64,000 bases of DNA, from positions 28,602 through 92,601 of the forward strand of contig CAKZLZ010000124.1 of assembly GCA_937127435.1 (NCBI GenBank). The letters run 5' to 3'. The position numbers were made by a program, and so were the translations under genes. The stretch comes from an uncultured Verrucomicrobiota bacterium (GTDB taxonomy: Bacteria; Verrucomicrobiota; Kiritimatiellia; SS1-B-03-39; UBA6053). This document shows, piece after piece, positions 1 to 8,313 of this stretch; position 1 is the stretch's first letter, and every line of letters begins with the position of its first letter. Below the pieces are notes generated by a model. That model did no database searches. It was given only the letters and a program-made list of their open reading frames with translations, and was not told where the DNA came from.

Positions 1-2762
1 ACCGTTATATCACAGGGGTATGGGATACAGAAAATCCCGGCGACGATCCCGTTTGGCTGATTTCATCGACCTCTGGAAATGCCATCGACCCTCTGGCCGC
101 CCCCAACACCGCGAACAGTATTGCACTGGTCGACACCGGCGTGCTTGGCAGCAGCCCGGACTTAAACGACCGGATCTTTGCAGAGCTGGTGGAATTAGAT
201 ACTTCCAACCGCCAGGGGAACTACGCCTGGTGGATTTCCGACGAGGGCGTGAAAGCGAGTTTAAGCCTGAATGATCCTTTTGAATCCGCTGCGGATATAG
301 ACACCCTTGACGCCACTGAACTGACACGTTTGCGCTATGGCGTTCCGGTTCGAAACGCCCAGGAAATGGCCCTGACCCCGTCCACAGATTTTGAAGATAC
401 CGCTTCCAACGCCTTTTTCGATTCAGTTGTGAACTTGGATCAGTATCCCTTTTACGCCAATTTGGACAATCCCCGTGAAAACGGAGGCATTCACCACTAC
501 ACCCACCGCGCCACCGGATTGCTGACCCAGCCCCTCACCGGCGGCGTAAAAAAAGATCTGTCCTTGGCCCCGCAACTTTTGGGCACGGGCTTTGAAGAAT
601 ACATGGATTTCACCACCTATCTGGTTGAACCCTCCACCACCCATCCGGTGATTAAAACCGCGGATGATCTCCGACGCGCCCACTATATCACGCCCCCCAC
701 CACCCTCACCCCTTCCAATGGCGACATCGTCCATTCCGTAACCCCCATTATCACAGACTTCGGACTGCAGTTCAGTCCCCGGAGGGAATCCTCAACCGAT
801 GGGGAGGCAACCCTCATGATGGCGATCATGCTGGAACTTTGGAACCCCTATACCACGGCCTTGGAGCAGGAAGATCTCATCCTGGAGATCACCGGACTTC
901 AACCCTTTGAGATGACCCTCAGGGACGCCGCAGATACCGTGATGTGGTCTGATACTTTTGACCCGAATTCCATCTTCAGCAATACCATTAGTATCCGCTT
1001 GGGTCAGGAACAGTTTCACAGTGCGACCTATGTCTTTCTGGAAGACGGCGCCTATGATATGGAATTGCACGGACCGGGAAGACTGCTCTACTGGACAGGT
1101 CCGGACCAGGACCACCCCGACCAGGCGAGCTTTGCGAGCCGCCGCTCCAATCTTTCCCGTTTACAGGGAAGCATCAGCCCCGGCATCACCTTCCCCACCG
1201 GCACGGGGACCGGCACCTACAAAGTCGGATACACCATGGATCCTACGGAACTTACCGTCCGATTAAGGCGCGCACCTGAAAACGGCGGAGAGATTTTAGT
1301 CGAACATCAGAACCTGCAATATGATGACGTGGACAATATCGATCACGGCACCCTCAGCTACTGGCAAAATCGATGGTTGACCTACAGATTCAGGATGATT
1401 GAGCGGGGGACCACGTATCTGGGGGATCGGAGTGCATGGCTTAAAAATGTGGACAAACGCACCCCGAATCCGAGATTTGGGGACGACATCAGCACCGATG
1501 CCCACACCCTGCATGAATCGGCGACCTCTTACGCCCCGGATGATTCAGGGTTGAAAAACAACTTAAGCGTCGACCAGGATTCAACCATTTATTATTTCGA
1601 CCGCACCTTAAGTAACAGTGAGTATAGCCGGGACACCCGGCGGGACATCTCCCTGTTTGAACTTCCCCGCCAGCCCTTGATTTCCGTGGGGCAACTTCAG
1701 CAACTCTACATTCACGGCATGCCCCCTTACAGCATTGGCAACCCCTGGGGGGGCAGCACCTGGAACCAACTTTTTGACGACTACTTTCTCTCCGGCATTC
1801 AGCGGGATATTTCAGAACCGGACTTCAGTTCGTCGTCCTATCCGCAACTCCCCCACCCCCGCCTGGAACTCGCAGATCCCCGGGATCTGGGGCTGGCCTC
1901 CTTCGACAACAATACCCTCTCCACTTTAGACGAAGATTCCGCACTGGCATTAAAAGTGAGAGGACAGTTCAATCTGAATTCCGTATCCACCCAGGCGTGG
2001 AAAACCGTGCTGGCCGGCTCCCGCTTCGTCAACTTTAAGCACACCCTCCGCGATACCAATCTGCATGATGCCACCCACAGCAATGTTCTCATCGATACTG
2101 CCAACGATTACCCTGCAGGTTTCACCCGCTTCCCGCAATCGATTCAGGAATTGTTCGATGTGGATAACATCAGCTTTGACACCAGCTATGACAGCTTGAT
2201 GTTAAACTTAAAACCGGGGATCACTTTTTTGGTGGACCGGGATACCTTTAACGAAGATGATACCGATTACGATATTTCGGACGAAAGCAAAATTGATTCC
2301 ATGGCGGAAGAAATAGTTGACGCGATCAAGCAGCGCATGCAGAATGTAGGTCGACCCTACTTCACGCTCAATGAATTTCTCACCGAACCTTATGACAATG
2401 GAGATCCCATATTAGAATACGTGATAGAAACCGCCGGATTACGCAGGAGGGCTACCCCCAGTGGCTCCATTACGCCTGAAGAACGAACCCCCGGCTGGCT
2501 TTCACAAGCGGACGTTATTTCGACCCTCGCCCCTTTCCTTTCGACCCGGTCAGACACCTTCACCATCCGGGCGTATGGAAATGTGGAAGCGCCCAATGGC
2601 GATATCTCCTCACAGGCCTGGTGCGAAGCCACCGTTCAAAGAACCATTACCCCGGTTGAATCCGGACTCTCTCTAAGCGAAATGGCCAATCCTTTAGACT
2701 CCGCATTCGGCCGACACTTCAAAATCATTTCATTCAAATGGCTTTCACAATCAGAAATTTAA
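1..2762 (+). CDS. Verru_Chthon cassette protein A-like protein (5' end outside window)
   Basis: The reading frame is open from the left edge, so the start and probably an N-terminal pilin-type anchor lie outside; about 920 codons are visible. Family features I recognise are an early segment reading NYAWWISDEGVKA and a C-terminal block RSDTFTIRAYGNV followed by AWCEATVQR. Both fit the Verru_Chthon cassette protein A family, large PilX-like proteins found with prepilin-like partners in Verrucomicrobiota. The role is inferred to be in a pilus-like or type II-like envelope assembly; the substrate is unknown. The gene overlaps the next one by 25 bp, so the two are probably translated together. Family placement is from remembered motifs, not an alignment. 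Confidence 0.7.
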   Translation, partial: RYITGVWDTENPGDDPVWLISSTSGNAIDPLAAPNTANSIALVDTGVLGSSPDLNDRIFAELVELDTSNRQGNYAWWISDEGVKASLSLNDPFESAADIDTLDATELTRLRYGVPVRNAQEMALTPSTDFEDTASNAFFDSVVNLDQYPFYANLDNPRENGGIHHYTHRATGLLTQPLTGGVKKDLSLAPQLLGTGFEEYMDFTTYLVEPSTTHPVIKTADDLRRAHYITPPTTLTPSNGDIVHSVTPIITDFGLQFSPRRESSTDGEATLMMAIMLELWNPYTTALEQEDLILEITGLQPFEMTLRDAADTVMWSDTFDPNSIFSNTISIRLGQEQFHSATYVFLEDGAYDMELHGPGRLLYWTGPDQDHPDQASFASRRSNLSRLQGSISPGITFPTGTGTGTYKVGYTMDPTELTVRLRRAPENGGEILVEHQNLQYDDVDNIDHGTLSYWQNRWLTYRFRMIERGTTYLGDRSAWLKNVDKRTPNPRFGDDISTDAHTLHESATSYAPDDSGLKNNLSVDQDSTIYYFDRTLSNSEYSRDTRRDISLFELPRQPLISVGQLQQLYIHGMPPYSIGNPWGGSTWNQLFDDYFLSGIQRDISEPDFSSSSYPQLPHPRLELADPRDLGLASFDNNTLSTLDEDSALALKVRGQFNLNSVSTQAWKTVLAGSRFVNFKHTLRDTNLHDATHSNVLIDTANDYPAGFTRFPQSIQELFDVDNISFDTSYDSLMLNLKPGITFLVDRDTFNEDDTDYDISDESKIDSMAEEIVDAIKQRMQNVGRPYFTLNEFLTEPYDNGDPILEYVIETAGLRRRATPSGSITPEERTPGWLSQADVISTLAPFLSTRSDTFTIRAYGNVEAPNGDISSQAWCEATVQRTITPVESGLSLSEMANPLDSAFGRHFKIISFKWLSQSEI

Positions 2763-3520
2763 CCTTGAGCATTGGGGGAATCTGCTGCGCGTTGCTGCTG
2801 CAAGCCCAAGAGCCACCCCCACTTCGGGAACTAAACTTCCATGTGGTGTCCGGTTCGCGGATTCACAATGTACGGTTCGGAGTATACGACGACGAAGGCA
2901 ATCTGGTCGGCTCCAAACAAACAGGATTCCGTTCCTCGGGCAGATCCCTGAAATACACTTATAAAGGGCCTTCCAAAATCATCTTTTTTGAAGAAAAAGC
3001 AGCCCCCACCGCCGCAAATCCACAAGCGGTATCCCGCAGCATTGTAGGGGTTTCCCAGGTGCCGGAGAATGTGACAGATGCCCTTTTTCTGTTTTCAGAA
3101 ATAAAGCCCGCCCCAAAAAAGGGCTACAAATATGACATCCAATGGATGGATATTTCAGGAGACAACATTCCCCCCGGTCACGTGACCATTTTTAATACCC
3201 TGCCCATAAATTTCAAAGGTGCGGTGGGGAAAAAAGGACAGAAGGGAAAAGTGATCAATGCCCAACCCGGCTTAAATCCGCCCATCAGCTTTCACCCGCA
3301 GGCCACGCTCCTCCTCACCCTTGAATCCAAAAAGGATGGGATATTGAGAGTCTACGAAGAGAACATTACCTGCAGCGAAGATGACCGTATCCTTTTGGTC
3401 CTCTTCCCTCCCCGATTCCCCGGCTCTCTGAATATCGGATCCAAAATCATTACTTTCCCCCTGACCCCGGTCAAAAAAGAAAAGGAAGATAAGGAAAAGC
3501 CTTCCCCGGGTCAGGACTGA
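2738..3520 (+). CDS. secreted hypothetical protein paired with Vcp-A-like gene
   Basis: A 260-aa protein with a clear signal peptide (MAFTIRNLTLSIGGICCALLLQAQ, cleavage expected near LQA-QE). The mature part looks like a beta-rich envelope protein with no motif I can name, and ends in a charged KKEKEDKEKP tail. The start lies inside the end of the upstream Vcp-A-like gene (25-bp overlap), which indicates one operon and suggests an accessory role in the same surface apparatus. It overlaps the convergent downstream gene by 10 bp. Confidence 0.6.
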   Translation: MAFTIRNLTLSIGGICCALLLQAQEPPPLRELNFHVVSGSRIHNVRFGVYDDEGNLVGSKQTGFRSSGRSLKYTYKGPSKIIFFEEKAAPTAANPQAVSRSIVGVSQVPENVTDALFLFSEIKPAPKKGYKYDIQWMDISGDNIPPGHVTIFNTLPINFKGAVGKKGQKGKVINAQPGLNPPISFHPQATLLLTLESKKDGILRVYEENITCSEDDRILLVLFPPRFPGSLNIGSKIITFPLTPVKKEKEDKEKPSPGQD

Positions 3521-4605
3521 CCGGAATACATAACCAACGCCTCTGACCACAAGCGGTCACGTTTCTTCCCTTTTTTCTGGGATGCGCGGATTGCCAGTCG
3601 TCCGGCCTCCTGCAGCTTTTCCACTTGCTGATTAAACGCCGGCGTCTGCCGGAACCGCAAGCGTTGCAACCGCACAATCCAATCCTGCATGGCCCCGCCA
3701 AACCGGGGATCATCCAGGTAGGCTTCCAAATTGCGGAAAGGGATGGGCTGAAAGCGGTTTTCCCCTTCCACAGACAATCCATAACAGGCGGGAATAAAAA
3801 CGCATTCCGCTTTTAATCTGTCACGGGCAGGTTGCTCCAAGCCATATTCCGAAATCAACCGGTTCCGTTCCTCCATCCACCACACATCCCATTGTTGATG
3901 TAACTCCCGCAGATTTCCGATGGACGGAATCCGTTTTATCCAAACTTCCGGCTCCCGGAAATCCCCCTGACCGATCCAGGTCCACAGGTTTTTCTGTCCG
4001 GAAGCAAACAACCATCGGCAAAGCAGCGCTTCGCTTCTTTCATCTGACAGTTGGTTCAACACTATTTGTTCCGGATACGCGGGGGATCCCTGATCAAAAT
4101 CGACCACCAAACCTTCAAACAACATCCGGCTGCGTCCGGCCAGCAAAGCATGGGCAGAACCCTTCACCAGCCAATCCGGCACTTGCCAGTCGCGTTTTTT
4201 CTGGCCGGGCGGCATGGCGGCCAGGCCCACCCGGTAGGCCAGCGCCCGGGTAAACGCTTCAGCCAATTCCCGGGGCTCTTCCTTTAAAGATTTTTCGGAA
4301 AGAATGAGTGTTTGTTTAAGCACGCCCTGTTGCCAGTTTTGGGAAAGCGCCACCTTCTTTGCCCGTGAATCCACCGCAATAAGTAAAGGCTGTCCCTGCT
4401 GAAACGGAACGATGACCTGCCAATCCGCTTCCAACTGTTTGAGACTGCGCTCCCCCCAAAAGGAAAGTTTCTGCACTTGTGCCGCATCGGTAGCCATCAC
4501 CTTGATTTTCCCTTTGGCACTGAGGGACGTCATCCAAAAATCCACCGGTTCCTGTGCCGAGAGCAAGGCTCCGAAGAGACACAGCCAGCCCCATCTCCGT
4601 TTCAC
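3511..4605 (-). CDS. secreted hypothetical protein, possibly peptidase-MA-like
   Basis: A 364-aa protein with a signal peptide (MKRRWGWLCLFGALLSAQ). It starts with GTG, and the GTG overlaps the TGA of the upstream dtd gene (GTGA), which indicates translational coupling. A stretch PDWLVKGSAHALL, followed by a long alpha-helical C-terminal half, recalls the layout of gluzincin-like peptidase MA proteins. I see no HExxH motif, so a catalytic role is not supported. It is the last gene of a minus-strand group with dtd, the zinc-ribbon gene and fmdB. Confidence 0.55.
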   Translation of the reverse strand: MKRRWGWLCLFGALLSAQEPVDFWMTSLSAKGKIKVMATDAAQVQKLSFWGERSLKQLEADWQVIVPFQQGQPLLIAVDSRAKKVALSQNWQQGVLKQTLILSEKSLKEEPRELAEAFTRALAYRVGLAAMPPGQKKRDWQVPDWLVKGSAHALLAGRSRMLFEGLVVDFDQGSPAYPEQIVLNQLSDERSEALLCRWLFASGQKNLWTWIGQGDFREPEVWIKRIPSIGNLRELHQQWDVWWMEERNRLISEYGLEQPARDRLKAECVFIPACYGLSVEGENRFQPIPFRNLEAYLDDPRFGGAMQDWIVRLQRLRFRQTPAFNQQVEKLQEAGRLAIRASQKKGKKRDRLWSEALVMYSGQS

Positions 4606-5051
4606 TTGCCGGCCTCGCGTTCAAGGATCAGCGTGACCGGTCCGTCATTCAGCAAATGCACCTGCATGTCCGCCTGAAAGATGCCGGTTTCCACCTCAAC
4701 CCCCTCCCCGCGCAAGTACCCCACAAAGTCATCAAAATCCTGCTTCCCTTTCTCTGCGGGAGCGGCGGAAGTGAAACCCGGACGGAAGCCTTTTTTGCAA
4801 TCGCCGAACAGGGTAAACTGGCTGACCACCAAACATTTTCCTTCCACTTCCGCCAGAGAGAGATTCATGCGCCCTTCCGCATCCGGAAAAATCCGCAGGC
4901 CGGCAATTTTCCGGGCCAGCCATTGTCCATCGGCAGGAACGTCTTCGCGACCGACCCCCACCAGGAGCAGAAAGCCCCGATCGATGCGGCCCACGACTTT
5001 CGCGTCCACTTCGACCCGCGCTTCCCGAACCCGCTGCAGGACAACTTTCAT
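4602..5051 (-). CDS. dtd: D-aminoacyl-tRNA deacylase
   Basis: Hydrolyses D-amino acids (and mischarged Gly) from tRNA, a cytoplasmic proofreading step. The 149-aa length is standard. The family signatures are present: the N-terminus MKVVLQRVREARVEVD, the SQFTLFGDCKKG segment with the SQxTL motif, and the C-terminal NDGPVTLILE matching the NxGPVT cross-subunit motif. It starts four bases after the zinc-ribbon gene and overlaps the following secreted-protein gene by 4 bp, so the group is probably one operon. Confidence 0.95.
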   Translation of the reverse strand: MKVVLQRVREARVEVDAKVVGRIDRGFLLLVGVGREDVPADGQWLARKIAGLRIFPDAEGRMNLSLAEVEGKCLVVSQFTLFGDCKKGFRPGFTSAAPAEKGKQDFDDFVGYLRGEGVEVETGIFQADMQVHLLNDGPVTLILEREAGK

Positions 5052-5055
5052 GGGT

Positions 5056-5751
5056 TTAAGGGGTATAGGTCACAGACACGATACCGCCACTCACTCCGGA
5101 AATTTTAAGGTGGTTCCAAAGTTCCGGTTCCAGATCCAGATCAAAACGATCCGCCAGTGAACGGGTCCAGGGAGTGGCCCAGAATCCGGGAAGCGGGAGA
5201 TGTCCAACCCAGAAAATGCTCACCATGTTTTCAGCATCCCCAGCTTGGGGGTCGACCACCACCCGGGTGCTTAAGTTAAAGGGGCCGATCGGTTCATTGG
5301 CAATCAATTCCATCTCGGAGCCGGAGATCACCACTCCCAACAATTTGTTGTTGTCCGGTTCATTGTTCTGCCCGATAAAAGCATTGAGATTGCGTTGGGA
5401 AATTTTGGAAACCGGCAACTCGGTTTCAGAACCAATGGTGTTTTCCACGATTTGTAAATATCGCTCGACCTGCTTGCCGGGATCGCTGGCAATCGGAACC
5501 GTCAAGGATGCGTAAGGCCAAAATGCCAGTCCCACCACCGACACGATCGCCAAAAACAGCAAGGAGTTGATAGAATTACGAAAAGCTTTGGCCCCTTTGG
5601 CGGGCTCTTTCGCACTATTTTCAGGCGTGGGAGACGCACCGTTTTTATAAATACGGTCTCCACAATCTTTGCAGAAAGGTGAGGCAATTCGGTTTAAGAC
5701 CCCACATGAGGGACAAGGGATCATCGGTTCAGTATTTTTTTTACGGCTCAT
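5056..5751 (-). CDS. zinc-ribbon membrane protein
   Basis: A 231-aa protein with an N-terminal zinc ribbon (C13-x2-C16 ... C27-x2-C30), a linker, one membrane helix at about residues 62-84 (LLFLAIVSVVGLAFWPY), and a soluble C-terminal domain expected outside the membrane. The function is unknown. It overlaps fmdB by 4 bp (ATGA) and sits 4 bp from dtd, which suggests co-expression of two zinc-ribbon proteins with the tRNA proofreading enzyme. Confidence 0.7.
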   Translation of the reverse strand: MSRKKNTEPMIPCPSCGVLNRIASPFCKDCGDRIYKNGASPTPENSAKEPAKGAKAFRNSINSLLFLAIVSVVGLAFWPYASLTVPIASDPGKQVERYLQIVENTIGSETELPVSKISQRNLNAFIGQNNEPDNNKLLGVVISGSEMELIANEPIGPFNLSTRVVVDPQAGDAENMVSIFWVGHLPLPGFWATPWTRSLADRFDLDLEPELWNHLKISGVSGGIVSVTYTP

Positions 5752-6026
5752 GCTTTTTTGGCTGCGGGGTTGGCTTTGCTTTCTTTTTTAGGACTCGGGG
5801 CAGATTTAGACGAATCGGCAGCCGCGGATTTTTTATAATTATCGCTGCGGTAATCCGTTTGATAAAAACCACTTCCCTTAAACAGCAAGCCGGCACCGGT
5901 ACCGATCAGGCGTTTTAACGCGGGTTTTCCACAAGCCGGGCAGTCCTTTAAAGGTTCCGCGCTCATGGCGTGAAACGCTTCCAGCTGATGGTGACATTTC
6001 TGACATTCATAATCGTAAGTAGGCAT
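5748..6026 (-). CDS. FmdB-family zinc ribbon protein
   Basis: A 92-aa protein beginning MPTYDYECQKCHHQLE with CxxC pairs at C8/C11 and C29/C32, the classic FmdB putative regulatory zinc ribbon (PF09723 type). The segment LLFKGSGFYQTDYR is also typical. The C-terminal third is low-complexity Lys/Ala/Ser. FmdB proteins are linked by name to formamidase regulation, but their general role is unsettled. It is the first gene of the minus-strand group running to dtd. Confidence 0.85.
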   Translation of the reverse strand: MPTYDYECQKCHHQLEAFHAMSAEPLKDCPACGKPALKRLIGTGAGLLFKGSGFYQTDYRSDNYKKSAAADSSKSAPSPKKESKANPAAKKA

Positions 6027-6089
6027 CTAAATCCTCCGGTTCCTGTTCCGTGATTGAAAAATTGGGATCTAAACTATATCGATGACCGC

Positions 6090-6998
6090 ATGAATGTCAA
6101 TGACCCGCAAATCTCCACCGCATTCCAGGAGTGGATGCAAATCCGCAAACAGGAACTGGACCAATCCCTTTTGGAATTTCTGCCTCCGGCCGATACCCGT
6201 CCCTCTGTGGTGCATGAAGCCATGCGCTACGCCTGTTTGAATGGCGGAAAACGTCTGCGGGGAATTTTGGCGTTGGGATTTTGTGAATGCTTCGGGGCCC
6301 CGAAAACGCGGGCCGTCAAAGCGGCCGCTGCTCTGGAGATCTTTCATGCCTCCACCCTCATCCATGATGACCTGCCCTGTATGGACGATGACGATTTACG
6401 CCGGGGGAAACCCTCGACCCATATTCAATTTGGTGAAGCCAATGCCCTGTTAGCCGGAAATGCCCTGCTTACCCTGGCTTTGGGATGGATGGCTGAAACG
6501 CCTGTCCCGCTGCCGCATCCACCGGGAATGCTGGTGAGCGAATTGGCCCGCGCTGGCGGAAGTGAAGGCGTGATCGGCGGACAAATTGAGGATCTCGAAG
6601 CCGAAACCGCGCCGCCGGATGAAGAAAGACTTATCTACATTCATACTGAAAAAACCGCGCGGTTGATTGCTTGCGCCTGCAGAAGCGGAGTCATTTGCGG
6701 AGGGGGCTGTGCCTCCAAAGTGGATCGGGCGGGAAGCTTCGGCATGAATCTCGGCATGGCCTTTCAAATTTTGGACGACATTCTCGATTGCACCCAAAGC
6801 ACCGAAATCCTCGGCAAACCGGCCAAAAGTGATGAAGGACACGGCAAAATGACCTCGGTCAGTCTATGGGGACTGGAAGGCAGCCGGGCCAAAGCCGCCG
6901 CCTACACTCAAAAAGCTTTAGAGGATTTAGAAGCCCTCGATCAACCCACCGAAATGCTGGAAGCCCTGACCCGCTGGTTGCTGGAACGGGAGATGTAG
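6090..6998 (+). CDS. ispA: short-chain polyprenyl diphosphate synthase (farnesyl/geranylgeranyl type)
   Basis: Condenses isopentenyl diphosphate with allylic diphosphates to make C15-C20 precursors for quinones, undecaprenyl phosphate or carotenoids. The signatures are GGKRLRG for substrate binding, the first Asp-rich motif DDLPCMDDDDLRRG, an IGGQIEDLEAE segment, and the second Asp-rich motif DDILD. I prefer the ATG at 6090 (MNVNDPQISTAF). The frame can extend to a TTG at 6054 but that has no ribosome-binding site. The gene is divergent from fmdB. Exact chain length cannot be decided from sequence alone. Confidence 0.88.
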   Translation: MNVNDPQISTAFQEWMQIRKQELDQSLLEFLPPADTRPSVVHEAMRYACLNGGKRLRGILALGFCECFGAPKTRAVKAAAALEIFHASTLIHDDLPCMDDDDLRRGKPSTHIQFGEANALLAGNALLTLALGWMAETPVPLPHPPGMLVSELARAGGSEGVIGGQIEDLEAETAPPDEERLIYIHTEKTARLIACACRSGVICGGGCASKVDRAGSFGMNLGMAFQILDDILDCTQSTEILGKPAKSDEGHGKMTSVSLWGLEGSRAKAAAYTQKALEDLEALDQPTEMLEALTRWLLEREM

Positions 6999-7160
6999 GC
7001 AAGATGATGGCTCGGAAACGGGCAAGATCATTTTTGGGCAAGATGATGGCTCGGAAACGGGCAAGATCATTTTTGAGCACGATGATGGCTCGGAAAAGGG
7101 GCAAGATCATTTTTTGGCAAGATGATGGCTCGGAAACCAGTCGTCTTTGACCTTTCCTCC
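6998..7160 (+). repeat. tandem ~40-bp repeat, three and a half units
   Basis: Directly behind the polyprenyl synthase stop, a unit of 39-40 bp is repeated. It starts GGCAAGATGATGGCTCGG and continues with GGGCAAGATCATTTTTG. Units lie at about 6999-7037, 7038-7077, 7078-7117 and a partial one from 7118. Units 1 and 2 are nearly identical and the third has diverged. Each unit carries two related 15-bp words, GGGCAAGATSAT, which are the reverse complement of the array at 7161-7220. Confidence 0.9.
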
Positions 7161-7220
7161 AAAATCATCCTGCCCAAAATCATCCTGCCCAAAATCATCC
7201 TGCCCAAAATCATCCTGCCC
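7161..7220 (+). repeat. four perfect 15-bp tandem repeats
   Basis: AAAATCATCCTGCCC is repeated exactly four times with no spacer. Its reverse complement, GGGCAGGATGATTTT, differs by a few bases from the word that recurs in the 40-bp array just upstream. The two arrays therefore face each other as a long imperfect inverted repeat about 220 bp across. No gene product is likely, although the repeat is open in frame (Pro-Lys-Ser-Ser-Cys units). Nothing else is seen between 7221 and 7378. Confidence 0.92.
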
Positions 7221-7378
7221 GATATTCGGCCTCCGTCTTTATTCTCCTTCCACAGTTAAACCGAATATCACGCCCGGGACTTACAAAAAGAAAAATAGAT
7301 TCCCGACAGGTAGATTTAAAGCTTACACAGAGGACGGAAGTTTCAGCTATACATCCCCGCCGAACTTAAGGATAATAA

Positions 7379-8209
7379 ATGAAGAACATGAAGCCTTCAT
7401 TAAAATCCATTTGCCAGCCGGTAACTTTCTTAACCCTCATGCTATTGGCGACCTGTTGGGTATTGTCTTATATGAGTGTGTTGTCAGTCGCGATGCTCCC
7501 CATCCTGGGATTTTATCTTCTTCGCTATGCGGGATCGGTACATTGGAAAGCTTTTCTGTGTTTGTTTCTGCTCAATCCCCTCTCCGTCGCATTTATGAGT
7601 GGGGTCGTGAGTTATGCAAAAGGGGCACCCACCCTTCGGGGGATGGGACTTTACAATTTAGAAGGTTACAATATTGATAGAAAAACCCGATGCTTCAGGA
7701 GCAGTGGAGGCTGTATGGTTTCCGGAAATGAATGGGTCTATATCGCCCCCCACAATTCTGCTCTGAAAATAATGTCTTTTATCTTCGGTCCCCCGTCCAA
7801 ATCCTACGATGGCCCCTACCCCACAAAAGAGGAAGCGTTCGCTTTGAGCGAAAAAGGAATGTCCATATCCCCGGAAGACTTCAAGTTGGGTAAAGTCGTG
7901 ATGCGCAATCGCAGCTATCAACTGGGAACCTTTTTCCCTAATGCGATCCTCTACAGAGGTTTTCTGCTTAGTGGTTTTTTTGAAGACAACGAAACTGAAC
8001 TTAAAATTACCGCCTCGATTTACCGGGAAAGGTGCCTCATCCTCCGCTTTGAAGAATCTTATTATTTTCCGGAGGAACATCCCGGTTCAGAAAAAATCGA
8101 TTTTGCGGTCTGCCTGGATTTGGAAACTCAAACGCCTTTCGCATACTATGCGCCCCCAAATCGATATTTACGCGGATACCCACCTTTTTTCTACCTTCCT
8201 GAAGAATAA
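7379..8209 (+). CDS. hypothetical membrane-anchored protein
   Basis: 276 aa, no family recognised. Two or three hydrophobic segments fall within the first 75 residues (VTFLTLMLLATCWVL... and WKAFLCLFLLNPLSVAFM). A soluble domain follows with several Cys and aromatic residues, expected to be exposed on one face of the inner membrane. The coding region is modestly AT-richer than its neighbours and stands alone between a repeat array and mutS, which may point to a lineage-specific gene. An ATG nine bases downstream (7388) is an alternative start. Confidence 0.55.
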   Translation: MKNMKPSLKSICQPVTFLTLMLLATCWVLSYMSVLSVAMLPILGFYLLRYAGSVHWKAFLCLFLLNPLSVAFMSGVVSYAKGAPTLRGMGLYNLEGYNIDRKTRCFRSSGGCMVSGNEWVYIAPHNSALKIMSFIFGPPSKSYDGPYPTKEEAFALSEKGMSISPEDFKLGKVVMRNRSYQLGTFFPNAILYRGFLLSGFFEDNETELKITASIYRERCLILRFEESYYFPEEHPGSEKIDFAVCLDLETQTPFAYYAPPNRYLRGYPPFFYLPEE

Positions 8210-8313
8210 TCCCCTCCTCTTGCCGCTTGCGTTATGGTTTAAAACCGAAAGGTCTTTAAGGTTGAAACCGCTTTATTTCTTGCCCCCTGCGCTCTGCTGG
8301 TTAAGAGTCCGCC

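Noticed and set aside
3511-4605. Metallopeptidase function for the secreted protein
   Set aside because: No HExxH or other zinc motif was found; only loose resemblance to the peptidase MA layout remains.
7161-7220. Short tandem repeats that could be mistaken for a CRISPR array
   Set aside because: Units are 15 bp with no spacers and no cas genes nearby; the unit matches the neighbouring 40-bp array in inverse orientation.
7147-7677. Plus-strand open frame reading Pro-Lys-Ser-Ser-Cys repeats then an unrelated sequence
   Set aside because: The start is only translation of the tandem repeat and the rest overlaps the better-supported membrane protein gene at 7379-8209 in another frame.
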